A stretch of 64,000 nt of DNA from Clavaria fumosa (Eukaryota > Basidiomycota > Agaricomycetes > Agaricales > Clavariaceae). Positions 9,303-21,939 of this stretch are shown piece by piece; the stretch's first letter is position 1; each line of letters begins with the position of its first letter. Position numbers and translations under genes: made by a program. The stretch covers positions 4,030,001 to 4,094,000 of the forward strand of contig OX637797.1 of NCBI GenBank assembly GCA_951802425.1, in the 5' to 3' direction. The notes under the pieces are model-generated. The model saw nothing but the letters and a program-made list of their open reading frames with translations. It had not been told where the DNA came from and did not search any database.

Positions 9303-12300
9303 CTAGAGGGTATTGAGAGGTCCGGGCTTGTTCGGATAAGCTTGGTGGAAATCTGAAATGGCCTTGGAGGCATGAACAAGTTTGGTAGCGGGGAGCCAGG
9401 ATGTTTCCTCATCAGTTCCTTCATATCTGGACCACCGCACCAGGTATAGGAGTTTGCAGGTGTGGCGTTTGTCAATCTTGGAGTTGAGCACTTCAGAGAT
9501 TTTGTGCTCTAGGTCTCCGTCAATCTCTACCAGAGGAGGCGGGGAGATGGTACAATTTGGAATTGTATTCGGAGTGACTGGCTCCAGCATGGAAATGTGA
9601 AAGATGGGGTGGACAGCTTGCATGGCCTCGGGGAGTCGGAGTACAAAGGAGTATGAACTGGCCTCTCCGATGATTTCGAAGGGTCCAAGGAACTTGTCAG
9701 AGAGTTTTTTGGAGGGTCTGGTTGTACGGAAAAACTTCGCCTTAATGTAGACTTGGTTTCCAACCTTAAACTCCAGTGCCGGAGTCTGACAGTTGTCCGC
9801 TGGGCCCTGATAGCGACTCTGCACTTCAGTGATTTGGGTATGGAGTTCTTGGTGCAGCTGATCCAAGTCTACAGTGAGTTCTCAGGCATGGACCGAAGTT
9901 ACTTCACATTCGGGGAATACCAACATATTCAGGTGGTAGCCCTTGTTCGTGAAGAATGGAGAAACCCCAGTGGTGGCACTCAGGGCATTGTTGTAGGCAA
10001 ACTCGGCCAGGGGAAGGAGCTGTGACCAGTTGTCCTGCTGGTAATTGCAGTAACAACAGAGGTACTGTTCCAATGTCTGGTTAGTCCACTCCATCTGTCT
10101 GTCGCCCTCCAGATGATATCTGGAGGTGAAGTGTAAAGTCATGTCCAGGACTTTACCCAATGAGCAAAAAAAAGGGAAATGAACTTGGAGCCATGATCGG
10201 AGGTGACATGTGACAGAACTCCATGTTTCAAGAAGACGTGGAATATGAATAGACAGGCCAACTCTGCGGAGTTCACTTCGTTGGTCGTCGGGATGAAGAT
10301 CCCCTGCTTTGTAAACCTATCAACAACCACCAATATTGCAGTAAAACCGGAGCTCTCAGGGAGTTGCTTGATGAAATCCATTGAAATGGAATTCCATGGT
10401 TTCTTGGGTATGGGCAGCTGCTTGAGCATTCCATATGGCTTATGCCAAGGGGCTTTCGCCCTACCACAAGTCGTACAAGATTTGCAAAAGTCCGATACAA
10501 ATCCTTGGAGTTTCGGCCAGGTATAATCCCTGAAGACCAAGGCCATAGTCTTGGTCTGACTGAAATGTCCGGCAAGTGGGTGATCATGTCTCACACATAA
10601 AACATGGAGTCAGAGGTCATTGATGTCCAGTACATAAATCCATCCATGCTCGCAGAGAAGTCCGTCGTCATCCATGGACCACTTAGGGTCTGCAGAGTTC
10701 GAGCGGAGGTCTTCTAGGATCAGGACAATCACAGGATCGAGCAAGAGTCCAGACCAGATGTCCTCTCGGAGTTGATGATCATCAATCACAAATGACGTGC
10801 AGAGTGCAGGTATGTAAAGTGACAAAGCTCGGAGAGACAATATCAATTGTTCACTGGAGAACATCGGCCGGAGGTTTTGCAGATTGATGCGGGCATAGTC
10901 GCTATCCCCCTCTTTGGGATAGACATCCCAACATCTAGTCAATGCATTGGGTTTCATTCTGAGGTGCCCAGGGCAGAATCGGATCATGAAATTGAACTGG
11001 GAAAGGAACTCCGACCACCTGGCTTGATGCCGGGTGAGCAGGTGGACCGTGGAGAAGTACTAGAGGTTCTTATGGTCAGTAACAATGTCGACCAGAGTTT
11101 CAGAACCTTCGAGATAGTGCCTCCAAGCAGTAAACACCTCAAATATAACGAGGAGTTCCTTATCGTGGGTGTCATAGTTCAGTTTGGAGATGCCTAGGGT
11201 GTGGGAATGAAAAGCGATAGGATGGACTTCACCGTCGGAGGTGACCATAGAGAGTATCACAGCGACAGCGTAGTCTGAGGCGTCCGTTTCGACTATCAGC
11301 GGAGCTCCAGGAATGAAGTGCGAGAGGATTGGAGCTGTGGAGAATGTGGTTTTCAGATAGTCAAATGCAGACTGGCAATTGCTGGACCAATGCCACTCGA
11401 TGTTTTTATGCGTCAAGCAGTTCATCGGAGTGACGATCTTGGAATAGCCATGGATGAAATGGTGGTAGAAATTGGCAAACCTGAGGAAGGACTGGACATC
11501 CTTGACCTTCCACAGGATCAGCCAATCCTGTATAGTTTTCACTTTAGCTGTGTCCATAGAAAGTCCGGACGGAGATAAAACAAATCCAAGATACTCCATG
11601 GTTTCAGCATGAAATCCACACTTAGCTGGGTTCAAGAAGAGACTGTTCTTCCGGAGCCTTTGGAGTACCTCTTGGACATGCTCAACATGTTGTTTCAGAT
11701 CCTCAGAGTAAATAAGGATGTCGTCAAGATAGACAACCATGAATGTGTCGAGGAGGTCGGAGAATATGTCATTCATAAAGTGCTGGAATGTGGCAGGCGC
11801 GTTTGTGAGCCCAAAGGGCATCACACACCATTCAAAGGATCCATATCAGGTGCAGAATGCGGTCTTCCATCCATCACCTTCAGCAATACAGACCAGGTGA
11901 TATGCATGTCAGAGGTCAAGTTTTGAGTAGATTCGGGCTTTTCCTGGAACATCAAGAAGATCTTTAGTCAGTGGAAGCAGATATCAGTCTTTTTTGGTCA
12001 ATTTATTGAGACCACGGAAATCAATGCATAATCAGAGGGTTCCATTCTTCTTCCAGACAAAGAGCACAGGTGCTCCATGTGGAGAATGGCTTGGATGGAT
12101 AAATCCAATATGGAGGTGCTCATTCAGAAACTTGCAGAGTTCGCTGAGTTCAGACTGTGACAGAGAGTAGACTGCACCTGGTGGAGGGGATTGGCCATCC
12201 AGCAGGTTGATCTTTAGATCATACAGTCGATGTGGAGCAAGGGTGTCTGCCTTCGTTTTACTGAAGACATCTGGAAAGTCCCTGTACTCCTCTGGAACAG

Positions 12301-13117
12301 AGAGGAGATCCTGGGGGGTGGTGTTGGGAATGTTGAACAAAGTGGAGGCTGTGCACACGGACTTGCTCGACAATGTCATGCCAAAGACTTGGGACCCATG
12401 AAGTCCACAAGCTGTGACGAATGTGGCAGCATTCACAAAAGAAACCTTGGGTGTCTCCTGGAGAGACAGAGTAGACAGAAAGGTCAGAGACAGAGTCAAA
12501 GACAGAGACAGAAGCAGAGATGGAGATGGAGTCTGGGTCTGGTTCGGAGTCACTGCAGACGACATTTGAACTGGAGTGCACAGAGTGGAGACAGACAGAG
12601 GGACAGAGGTGGACAGAGGGACAGAGTGGAGAGTGCTGGCTGGTGCACCCTCTGGATCAGATTTCAGAGTTTTTCCTCTTTCATAGATGGTCTGGGCTTT
12701 ATCTGGCCAGTAGTCCAGTCAACCAGCAGGTTGTTTTGGAACAGCCAATTCATTCCCAAGATCACATCACTAGAGCAGTAACTACACACAAGACATTGGT
12801 CAGATTCATGGCGGAGAGCCGAATGGATAACCAGACCGCTTCAGTAACCCATACAGAGGTGGCCCCATTAATAAAAACGACCTCCTGAGGGGTCACCAGA
12901 GTTTTTGGAAGACGGAAACAAGAAGCAAACTTGGCATCAATGAAACAAAGTTCAGCACCAGAGTCTATCATTGCTTTGAACGGAAAAGGAATAGAAGGAG
13001 AGGAGGCAAAAAGGGAAAGAGAACGATGAAAGGAAAGGGTATTGAGTATAGGTTTAGTATGATCAGAGTCAGAGCAGCTGGAGAGTCGTACTGTGCTCTC
13101 TGGGCTGCTCAATCTTT
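9303..13117 (-). pseudogene. B1 pol: protease, RT, RNase H, integrase, chromodomain (broken)
   Basis: In element order: protease (MIDSGAELCFIDAKFA near 12980; active-site DSG intact), linker with FNIPNTTPQDLLSVPEEYRDFPDVFSKTK (about 12270-12330), RT with [16 protein letters not shown] and an intact catalytic [13 protein letters not shown] (about 11710-11760), RNase H with TDASDYAVA and the DKELLVIFE segment, integrase zinc region (HPLAGHF...CKSCTTCG near 10440-10580), integrase core (SMDFIKQLPES, SDHGSKFI, then a Glu in the DRQMEWTNQTLEQY region), and a chromodomain near the end (ISEVLNSKIDK, LLYLVRWSRYEGTDEETSWLP). Stops split it into several open pieces. Its RT box is intact, unlike that of B3. 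Confidence 0.85.
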
Positions 13118-13773
13118 TTTTGGCATGGAGTCATCTCCATTGGAGGTGATTCATGCAGCGCTGGCACTGGCCCACAAGGTCCGCTTATGACAATCATTGG
13201 CTTTGTGGCCTGCTATTCCACAGAAGAGGCACAGATTATTATCAAAACACCATTGGCATTCCTCTGGAGTCAGTTTTCCATCCTGACCCAGATGGGCCTT
13301 CTTTGTATCACTGGAGCTACCGGAGTTAGTGGAGCCCTCAGCGGCCTTTGGAATGGAGTTCCCAGAAGTCGAACCAGAGTTCACTGGACGCTTTTCCAAG
13401 GGTTTCTCAGACTTGGTATTAACGCTGGAAGTGTTCAGGGACTTGGGACTATCTGAAGTCTCTTTTTTGATGGTGTTGTTAGGCATCAGAGCCTTAACAG
13501 AGTCCCAAGAGATCTCCTGCTGCTGAGCCCAATAATGGCCATCGATCACACTGGCTTGCTTGTGGAGTCTGCAGAGTGTGTCCACGCAGTTAATGTGGGC
13601 CAGTTTGTCCTTGATGTGGCTGGCAAGTCCTTTGTAGAACTGCTGCTGCAATGTGTACTCATCCCAATGGACAATGGATGCGAATCTGTTGAACGAAATG
13701 GTGCATTTCATCAACTTCTGGTCCTCGCGCATCCGGAGGTGTTCGAGTTCGAACTCTGCCTTGCAGATTGCAT
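13118..13773 (-). pseudogene. B1 gag, C-terminal part (cut off by A2)
   Basis: Encodes the second half of the family B gag: KLMKCTISFNRFASIVHWDEY, then a Ser/Thr/Pro-rich stretch and the CCHC knuckle NLCLFCGIAGHKANDCHK (CX2CX4HX4C). It ends at the A7 slippery run before pol, as in B2 and B3. The upstream half lies at 25254-25768; the two join exactly at the A2 target site within QTNFGP...AICKAEFELE. Confidence 0.8.
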
Positions 13774-14729
13774 TGTAGTAGGTATTACGTGTATTTGCTG
13801 CAACTGCTTGATTACAGTCAAGTTCTTCAGGGGGGGTCTGACCCAACACCTAAAACAGTGAGTGCAACCTTGGAGGATGTGGAGGATGAGTTAAATGAGT
13901 TGATAGGACGAGAGTACACGATGTCCAAAGTGTCTGATAGACTCTGATATCAGTCCAATATTGGATCTGATGTTGAGCAAGAGAGTAGTCGAAGATATGA
14001 AGGGCTGGCAATGATGAAGGCCAGCGGAACGATGTGTACAACGGAGGATGAGCCTAACAGAGGTCACACAAGATGTGGGCAATGAGAATAAGCTGCTTTT
14101 TGTAGAGTCCAATATGTTCTTAAGTACATTTTTGTAATTACAAATGCTCCGGATTGTACCAGATGATCTGGAGGTCATGGGGAATGAGGGAAGGTCATAG
14201 GTAAGATCATGTGGAGTTCATAGGTCATAGAAGAAACGGCATAGTATGTAGAAATGAAGAGTCCGAATTAATTGGTCATTGGGAATGCTGGTAGGAAAGA
14301 AGAGAAGGCATAATCGAGTATAGTACATACACAGATCAGCGTAGATAAAACACTTTTGAGTGTAGAAATGTTTACAAATTCAGAGGAACACATGATATGA
14401 AATTTACAGCATTTAAGGATAAAACAGGGGAGAGTACATGAAACATCGGTCACAAGGAGCACTAAGCAGAGTAAAGTAATGAAATTGGAGTATATGGGCG
14501 CCATGGATCACCTGTGTAATGTGGCAGCAGCGAGGAATTTGATTTAACGAGGGTCTGATATCGGATAGTTATCGGATGAGTATTGGGCTTTACAGACAGT
14601 CATCGGAGGGCATTGGATGGTGTCAGATGGTGGTCGGTTCGCGTCAGATACAAGGCGGGTGTGTGCTGAGTTCTTCGGATGGTAGGTATCCATCATGTTT
14701 CTGTGCTGGAGCTGTATGTTATCCTTACA
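13774..14729 (-). repeat. A2 3' LTR
   Basis: 956 bp, same length as its partner at 24298-25253. In the roughly 370 bp at the low-coordinate end that I compared by eye, the differences are almost all C/T or G/A at CpG sites (for example ACGTG/ACATG, GATGAAGG/GACGAAGG, ACAACG/ACGACG), with no indel. The element-side flank reads CAGGAGAA before the LTR on the minus strand, a short purine tract. Confidence 0.9.
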
Positions 14730-15443
14730 TTCTCCTGGGGGCTGAAAATGCGACTGTCCTCACACTGCAAGACCAGAACCTGGTGAAAATCACCATATGA
14801 AACACCCTGAGAAGTGGTGAATAGCAATGGTTTCCTAGGTGAAAATCACCAGGACTTGTTGATAATCACATCTTTATTGGGTACATGAAATGGGTGATTT
14901 TCACCACTTATATGACCGAATTCACCCACTGTTCTCTGGGTGAATAATACTACAATTCAAGTGTATTTTAAACTCATCTATAATAGGTGAATTTCACTCT
15001 ATCACAAGTGCCTTTTAAACTGATCTAATAGGTGAATTTCATGTTGGTTTTTATGTCATCTTAGCCATAATCTTAGTTGTTTTTCACTCTCTTTCTCTGC
15101 AAGAAATTGCACAAAATTAATTTGTTGATGATATCTTGAAACTGTATTGGTTGATAATCAGGTACATCAAATGGGTTATTTTTCAGCACATATATGACCA
15201 AATTCACCTGCTTCTCTCCAGGTAAATGTCACTGCTATCAAGCACATTTTAACCTGATATTTGAGGTGGCTTCTACATACTTTTAGTGATTTTAACTATG
15301 TCTCCAGGTATTTTTTTAGCCTCTAAATTATGCACTCAATGGGAGTTGAACTCAAGTGCTCATGGAATTGGACTTAACCCATAACTGCTATGTTACCCAT
15401 TACACTACAGTCCCCATCTAGACAATAAGATTTTGTGGCTTAA
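14730..15443. other. A2 AT-rich segment next to 3' LTR
   Basis: Not coding. It contains repeated GGTGAAAATCACC-type palindromic phrases (14782, 14857) and GGGTGATTTTCACC (14889), plus the tRNA-like sequence listed separately. It could be a later insertion into A2; no clean ends or target duplication were found. Confidence 0.4.
15332..15415 (-). repeat. tRNA-like sequence with A and B boxes (SINE head or tRNA relic)
   Basis: On the minus strand it starts GGGGACTGTAGTGTAATGGG, like the acceptor and D arm of a tRNA, with an A-box match (TAGTGTAATGG). About 60 nt later comes GAGTTCAACTCCC, a B-box match. The 3' acceptor strand does not pair with GGGGACT, so it is not an intact tRNA. A tRNA-derived SINE head is the likely reading. 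Confidence 0.45.
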
Positions 15444-16135
15444 TGTCACTCACATTGAGAGATGTATCACTCAATATCCTCCAGTTTAATATCACTTAGA
15501 TTGAGGGGTGTATTGTATCACTCAAAGTCCTCCAGTTTAATCACTCAAATTAAAAGGTGTATTATATCACTGAGTATCCTTCAGTTTAATATCACTCAAA
15601 TTCATGGGGTGTATTGTATCACTCAATATCCTCCAGCTTAATATCACTCAAATTGAAGGTGTTTTGTATCACTCAATATCCTTCAGTTTAATATCACCCA
15701 AATCAAGGGGTGTATTGTATCACTCAATATCCTCCAACTTAATATCACTCAAATTAAGGGGGCCTATTGTATCACTCAATATTCTCCAGTTTAATATCAC
15801 TCAGATTGATGGATGTGTTGTACCACTCAATATCCTCCAGCTTAATGTCACCCAAATCAAGGAGGTGTATTGTATCACTCATTGTCCTTTACTTCAATAT
15901 CACTCAATATCCTCCAGCTTAATATCACTCAAATTGAAGGTGTTTTGTATCACTCAATATCCTTCAGTTTAATATCACCCAAATCAAGGGGTGTATTGTA
16001 TCACTCAATATCCTCCAGCTTAATATCACTCAAATTAAGGGGGCTATTGTATCACTCAATATTCCCCAGTTTAATATCACTCAAATTGATGGGTGTGTTG
16101 TATCACTCAATATCCTCCAGCTCAATATCCCTTAA
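15444..16135. repeat. about 50-bp minisatellite inside A2
   Basis: About 13 imperfect units of roughly 50 bp around TATCACTCAATATCCTCCAG, TTTAATATCACTCAAATT and a G-rich spacer. A larger block (about 15620-15840) recurs almost unchanged at 15905-16130, so a multi-unit segment was duplicated as a whole. Open frames through it are by-products of the repeat. Confidence 0.85.
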
Positions 16136-16342
16136 TTCCAAATCACCCATCACCTGTTTTTTGGGTGAAAGTCTTAAATCATCTGTCCAGATGGTGATAT
16201 TAACCTGCTATTGGGTCCATAGTGTGATCAGTTGCAACCAAATGAGGCCAAACATCGCTTGTTGATTGTGTGGCATGTTGCATGAGTTGCCTAAGTCCAA
16301 ACACACTTGTTTTCTAACCACCACAATGACCAAACCATCAAC

Positions 16343-17958
16343 ATGAATGACTTCGACACTACAATTTTGCAAAACGCAGTGCAGGCGATGGTGGAGGCAT
16401 GAACTATGGTGCCAGGAGATTCACTGCCAGAACAGGGGCAGGATGCGGAGTACGTGGAGTGGGTGGAGATGTATGGGGGTGATGCAGTGTGTAACCGGGT
16501 TTCTTATTTATCATGTTTTACTGACACAGTTTTTCAGGATGATTTCCTCACCAGTTACGTGGCCACAATTGAGGAGGATGTGGATATCGACGAGGGGTTA
16601 GTCCCCATTGCGCATAGGTTAAAAAAATGGCACAAGTTATGTGGCGAGGAGTGGGCCGCAGAGCAGGCCAAACGTCATGAGGAGGCCAAGGCTGCAAGAC
16701 GCATGGAGGAGGAGAGGGTTGCCATGGAGAGGGCGACAGCAGAAGCGGAGGTGGCGGAGAGGCGGACCGAGGAGGCTAGGGCGGCAGAGAAGAGGGCGCG
16801 AGTTGCCCATGTGCGCCGGATCATCGACAGCGAAGATGAGGAGGGTGATGAGGTGACAGTGGTGGGGGTAGCAGCAGCAGCAACAACAGCAGCAGCAGCG
16901 ATGACAGCAGCAGAGCCGGTGGAAGAGGAACCGATGGGTGCGGATGAATTGTCCATGCCAGACATCGTCGAGATCAAGGTGGACGGGATGGTCAAGAATG
17001 CGAAATCGGCCGTGGATGCGGAGGAAGCATCGGGGAATGGTCATCGGACCGTTTGGGGGACCAACAGGGTAACTCCCATTGGTACAATTGAGGCGGGGTC
17101 CGTGAATGCGGCGGCTGGGGGGCGCGGTGTGGTCGTTGAAGTGCCCGTGCTGGAGGCTCGGGTCAGGGGGCAGATGATGGCGACACCGGTGTGGGTGAAG
17201 ATCGCGAGGTGGAAGGACGCAGAACGGGGGTGAGGCAGGAGGACCGGAGTGGGAGCAGCGGTGAGGTCTCGGGCTGTGCATCAGCCCGATGATAAGGTAA
17301 GTTGTTAATTTATCTGATCAATTCTTAGCTGATTTATCCATAGGAGCATGAGCCAGGATGTGACGCTTGCATTTGGAAGGGACGTGAGTGTTACGGGTTG
17401 GAGGGGGTGGCCTGCTGGTGGTGCAGGGTGTATAAGGTTTCGTGCAGCATATCGGCTGCTCAAGGTAAGTGGAAAATTCCTTGTTTCTGTGAACAAGAGA
17501 AAAACTGAAGGTTGGAATTTTTTTAGGTGTGAAACCAGAGAAAGGAGTGGGGTCCGGAGACAAGGGTGAGTCGGATGAACTGTCGGTCATGTATCGGCTA
17601 ATGGCGCGTAGCAGGTGCGGGGGTGGCGGAGGCACCGGGCAGTAAGCGGCCGCGATGGGTGGTGGTGCACGTGCCAGTGCACAACCAAACAACTACAGAT
17701 GAGGAAGGGGAGGACAAACTCGAGGCTGAGGAGAGCGTGGAGGTGGTAGAAGAGCCACTGGCGAAGCGGAGGAGGTCGGAGATGGGGCTGGGGCCAAGTC
17801 AGAAGGGGAAGGAGAGGGAACTGGCATCAGGGTCCAAGGGCAGGGAGGCTCTTGGACGGGCATTAACAATGATGGAGCAAGGCTCCGACCAAGTGAAGGT
17901 GGGAGCAGAGCTGGTGAGGGTGGGTGTGGAGCTGCTCTGGGTGCTGCTCCTCGAGTAG
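16343..17958 (+). pseudogene. A2 antisense passenger gene: four exons, coiled coil and Zn2Cys6-like cluster, two TGA stops
   Basis: Encoded opposite to A2. Proposed exons are 16343-17296, 17344-17464, 17527-17565 and 17615-17958, separated by GT-AG introns of 47, 62 and 49 nt with donors GTAAGT, GTAAGT and GTGAGT; the third holds a CTAATG branch-point match. Phases agree and give 485 codons plus stop. Two in-frame TGA (16400-16402 and 17231-17233) fit CGA decay. Exon 1 has a long charged helix (about residues 105-155), an acidic SEDEEGDE and an Ala/Thr run. Exon 2 carries Cys 324, 327, 334, 342, 345 and 352 (CX2CX6CX7CX2CX6C). Exon 4 has a basic KRPR segment and AKRRR. The layout matches the B1 passenger protein although the sequences differ. 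Function unknown. Confidence 0.7.
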
Positions 17959-18174
17959 CTGTCCACTCCTGTAAATATATATATATATATTGTATATGTT
18001 TGAATATGTGTCAGAAATGTGGCGGACAGTGAACGAAAAGTAAGGGAACTCAAGAATTGGAGATTGAAAACGCTGTGTGGAAGATTTGGACTTGTCCGAT
18101 TTTTTTTTTTTTTTGGGCGAAGTTAGAATCGGCGAATGAAGGATGGATAATAAGTTAGAATAGGTAAAAGGCAT

Positions 18175-21100
18175 TCAATTGTTTGTCTGTAGCTTTCGGA
18201 CTATTCCAGGATGTTGCAAAGGTGTGTCGGATGTATCAGATTCGTTGGCAGTGTGGTTGGAATTGTCAGATTGTGCATCAAAGTGAACGGAGTGTTCTGA
18301 GTGTGTGATGAATTTGTCATTAACTTGTTCAGCATTGGGGTCATTATTGGATACTTCGTGGTGAAGTTCGGGTGGGGTGTCGTCTGTATGCTCATCCATA
18401 GGTTCGATAATTACAGTGACCGGAATTGATGTATGTGTTCAAGGATAGTAGGGAATAATTCAAAAAGCGGCATATCTGATTTTTGAAACCGATCCATCCA
18501 GTTCTGATAAAATATATGTGCCATGCGAAGATCGGCAGACAACGATCATCGGTCTGAAAAATCAAGGCTTGGTCTTCTGGTTCAGTTCCATTTTGACAGC
18601 TGAATTTCGAATAAGAACAAGTGATCTGGGTTTGAAGTCAAAGTCGAAGATGGCATTCTGGTGGGCATCAATAAATTGCTTAACGGATTGCTTTTGGGCA
18701 TGGAGAACCTTGTCAGAGATCAGTGCGAGGTCTTCCTCTCGTTTCTGCAGTTGATGGGTGCGAAGTGCGATAAGTTCCGGCGTTGTCATCGGGGCATTGG
18801 CAGTGGGAATCATGTATGTAGTCTCAGCTATATCAAATGGGAGAAGAGGCTCAACTCCATGAGCAATGTAGAAGGGGGAGAAACTGGTGGAACATTGGAT
18901 GGTGACTCGTTCGGCCCATATTATGGATGGAAGAACATCGGGCCATTTCGATTTGTCACCATTTGCCGATTTGATGAGTGATTCATGGACGGAGCAGTGA
19001 GTGCATTCGATGACACCATTGGCACGAGAGTTGTATCCGGATATGCGAATGTTGTGTATTCCATACTGTTCTTGCAGTAGGTCGAGGGCTTTGACAAACA
19101 GTGCCCTGTTGTCAGTGATAATTTCTTCAATGGCTCCCCATCGGCAGAGGATATCTTCGAATATGAATGATCTGATGAGTCGGGCAGTTTTGTTTCGGAG
19201 CGGTCTGGCTTCTGGGTAAGCAGAAAGTGAGCATTGGGTGTGAACGAGGAGTCGGAATCTGCAGGCTCTGGGTAAAAACATGGTGTCAATATGGACACAT
19301 CGAAAAAGCGCAGCGGGGGTGGCAACTGTCGGAGGGATGAATATTTTGCAAATTTGTTGCATTTGGCACTGGTGGCATGTTCGTACAAACCACTTCACAT
19401 CCTGGTCTAGCATCGGCCACCAGAATCAGGTCAGAAGGCATGAGCAAATAACATAAACTCCCTTATGTCCCAGTGAATCATGCACTTCCGTTATAAGAGC
19501 GAGTCGTTTGTCATCCGGAGGAACGATTTGATGATGTCCATTGGGTTGGTGGCGCCAGAGTTTGTTGTTGAGTATAAAGAAATCGGATGCAGATCGGACC
19601 AAGCGTTGGAATTCTGTAGTGTCCATGTCCGATGATTGAATAGGGTTGCGGAGGAATGCTTCGGTGTTGTGGAGGCGCTGCTGGTGTTTGATGGCCGCAT
19701 CGGATTGGGGAATAGTCATGATGGTGGGCTTGTTAGAAGGGGATTCATTCAATTCCATCGAATTGAGTAGCATCGATCCTGTGTAAATGTTGAAGCAGGG
19801 GTAGGCGACTTGGGGTTGATTGGTGTCGGATAAATGGTGCGATTCCAATTTGCAGTTGATGAGCTCCGTGATGAATATGTAGCTCCAATCAATCCAATCT
19901 TCATGGTCATTGGCTTCTGTATCAATTTCATTATCTGCGGCTTGTCAGTGGGACAATCTGTCAGCTCCAGTGTGCTTATCTGTGGGGATGTGAGTCAAAT
20001 CGAAGTTGAAAAGTAGGATGCCGGCAATCCATCTGTTCATCGCAGCATTTGGTTGAATGTTGGGATTGTTGAGCATTCCTTTGATAAATTTTGCGTCCAT
20101 TTTGACGTTGAATTTTGGGAGTCTGATGAGGTAAATGCAGTATGATCGGAGTGCTCGAAACAGTCCATATAATTCGATTTTAGCTTGCAAATATCGGGTT
20201 TCACGTTCATTCCAGGTGATCGATCTGAATCTTGAGGGGTATCGAATCCCATCTTTGCTGATTTGGAATAATGTGAAGCTGACAGCGATGTTGGAGGAAT
20301 CGACAGCCATAATCACAGGATGTCCGGAACAATAGTTGATAGGTCGGATTGTGGAACAGTTGAGAATGGCATGTTTCAGTCAGTCCATCGAGTTTTGTTC
20401 TTCTTCTCCAAAGTTAAATGGCACATCTTTTCAAGTTAGGTTGACAAGTGGACAGGCAAGTAGAGTGTAATTCTTGATGAAGTGCCCAAGGAGTCCGCAA
20501 ACACCTAGAAATGATTGGATGTCGGTCAATGATTCACATGACGGCCAGTGATGGATCCGTTGGACATTTGATGAATTGGGTATATGGCCTTCGTAGGTAC
20601 AGGTGTGTCCAGTGACGATCGCTTCCAGTGTGCAGATCATTGTCTTCTTTCTGTTAAACGTTCCTCCGACTTTCTTGACTTGTTGAAGTACCTGGTTGAT
20701 GTTGTTTATGTGTTCCCACACAAATTGGCGAATCTGTGGATTTTCTGGGATCGTTTCGTAGGTGCCATCGGGTAGTTCATATCGGGTCTCAGGGCCCTTG
20801 ATGGCTACATCATCGACGAAGGGGATGGTGACATGTGGAATTTCATCCTGTAAAATATGAGTGACGTCCCCATGCATTATCTGAGTCACGTTAGTGTATC
20901 CCATCAGCACACAAGTCAACTGCTTTGCTCTGAAGGGGGTTTGAAATGTAGTAAGGTCTTGGCTTCGTTCGTTGAGGGAGCGTTGATCAAAGGAAACAAA
21001 AAGGTCGAGGGATCCATAACAACCACGTCTAGCGAATGATTCTGCAAAAACTTCCATGATTGGAGGGACGGCAGAGTCTCTGATCGTGACTTTGTTGAGA

Positions 21101-21939
21101 GGCTGAAGGTTGTGGACAAGCCAGAGCGACTTTCCGTCTTTCTTCAGAATGCAAAACCATTGAGATTGGTATGAGGAGTTTGATTCTTCATAGACTCCAG
21201 CGGCAATCTTTTCTCGGATAACTTTTAAAACATCGTTGTAGATGCCAGGTGGGATCGGAATATTTTTGAAGACCCAAGGGATGTGTTTGACCATCAGGAT
21301 TATTATCGGATCGAAATATTTCGCATCGAAACGTCCTTTTTCAGTCTCTTTCCAGGCAAAAGCATCCTCTTGGATCTTAATAAGATGGTGTACGAGTTTT
21401 TCTTCCTCTGGCCACAAGAATCCTGTTCGGTTGGCGCTATGTTCGTCCTTTCGATCCTGTGTGTACCTGGGGCCGGGAACAAACTCAGGCAGATGCTTTG
21501 GCAGGATAGGAATGTCGGCGAGGGGGTCCGGGTGTCAGCATCGGACGATCCGAAATTCTTCGGGAATGGTTGCTTTAATCGGGTTGATGCAGTTGGCAAC
21601 TTTCTTGTATTTCTTCCCAACATATACAGGTATAATTGCTTCTGTTGGTGATATTTCGATGGACTGGATGTTGGAATATAAGGTAGGCTGAGGTGGTACT
21701 GGTGTCTCTGATGCTTTGTTAATGATTTTCGGAGGTCTGGATGGCTCGAGAGAGATATCCCAAGAATTGGTGAATGGCAAGGGGTCAAGAGTCATTGATG
21801 GTACAGATTGAGATGCGTGAAACGAATGAGTAGGAGATAATTGGATGGCTGGAGTATCGGATGTGGGTATAGCTTTGATTTTGGTGACCATTGGGTAGTT
21901 GTCCGAAGATTTGGTCAGGTCCAATACTCCAGCTATCAA
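18175..21939 (-). pseudogene. A2 pol: RT, RNase H, integrase (broken)
   Basis: Starts in the -1 frame at the gag stop. Linker 21535-21939. RT 20431-21417 with LVHNLQPLNKVTI, RDSAVPP, SLDLFVSFDQR and the catalytic FVDDVAIKG. RNase H about 19945-20316 (MAVDSSNIAVSF, YLQAKIELYGLFRALR). Integrase zinc region 19426-19848. Core 18562-19413 with VHIDTMFLP, ITDNRALF and NGVIECTH giving the D, D and E positions, then a C-terminal LVLIRNSAV module and an acidic tail to 18175. No chromodomain was recognised. Several in-frame stops and substitutions such as ITDNR (ITDNG is usual in my recollection of this family) indicate a dead copy. Confidence 0.8.

Noticed and set aside
13774..14729. Reading 13774-14729 as an independent solo LTR
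   Set aside because: Its left flank is B1 gag but its right flank is not; the matching gag half and duplication lie after the second LTR at 25253, so it is the 3' LTR of A2.
15444..16135. CRISPR-like array
   Set aside because: Units are contiguous and imperfect without unique spacers, inside a eukaryotic retroelement.
15604..16265. Frames through the minisatellite encoding repeated SISSSLISLKL phrases
   Set aside because: They arise because the unit lacks stops in some frames; the unit length is variable and no start or motif is conserved.
16637..17281. His/Cys-rich minus-strand frame opposite exon 1 of the A2 passenger gene
   Set aside because: Mirror of the charged and Ala-rich exon; the plus strand has spliceable structure and the Cys cluster.
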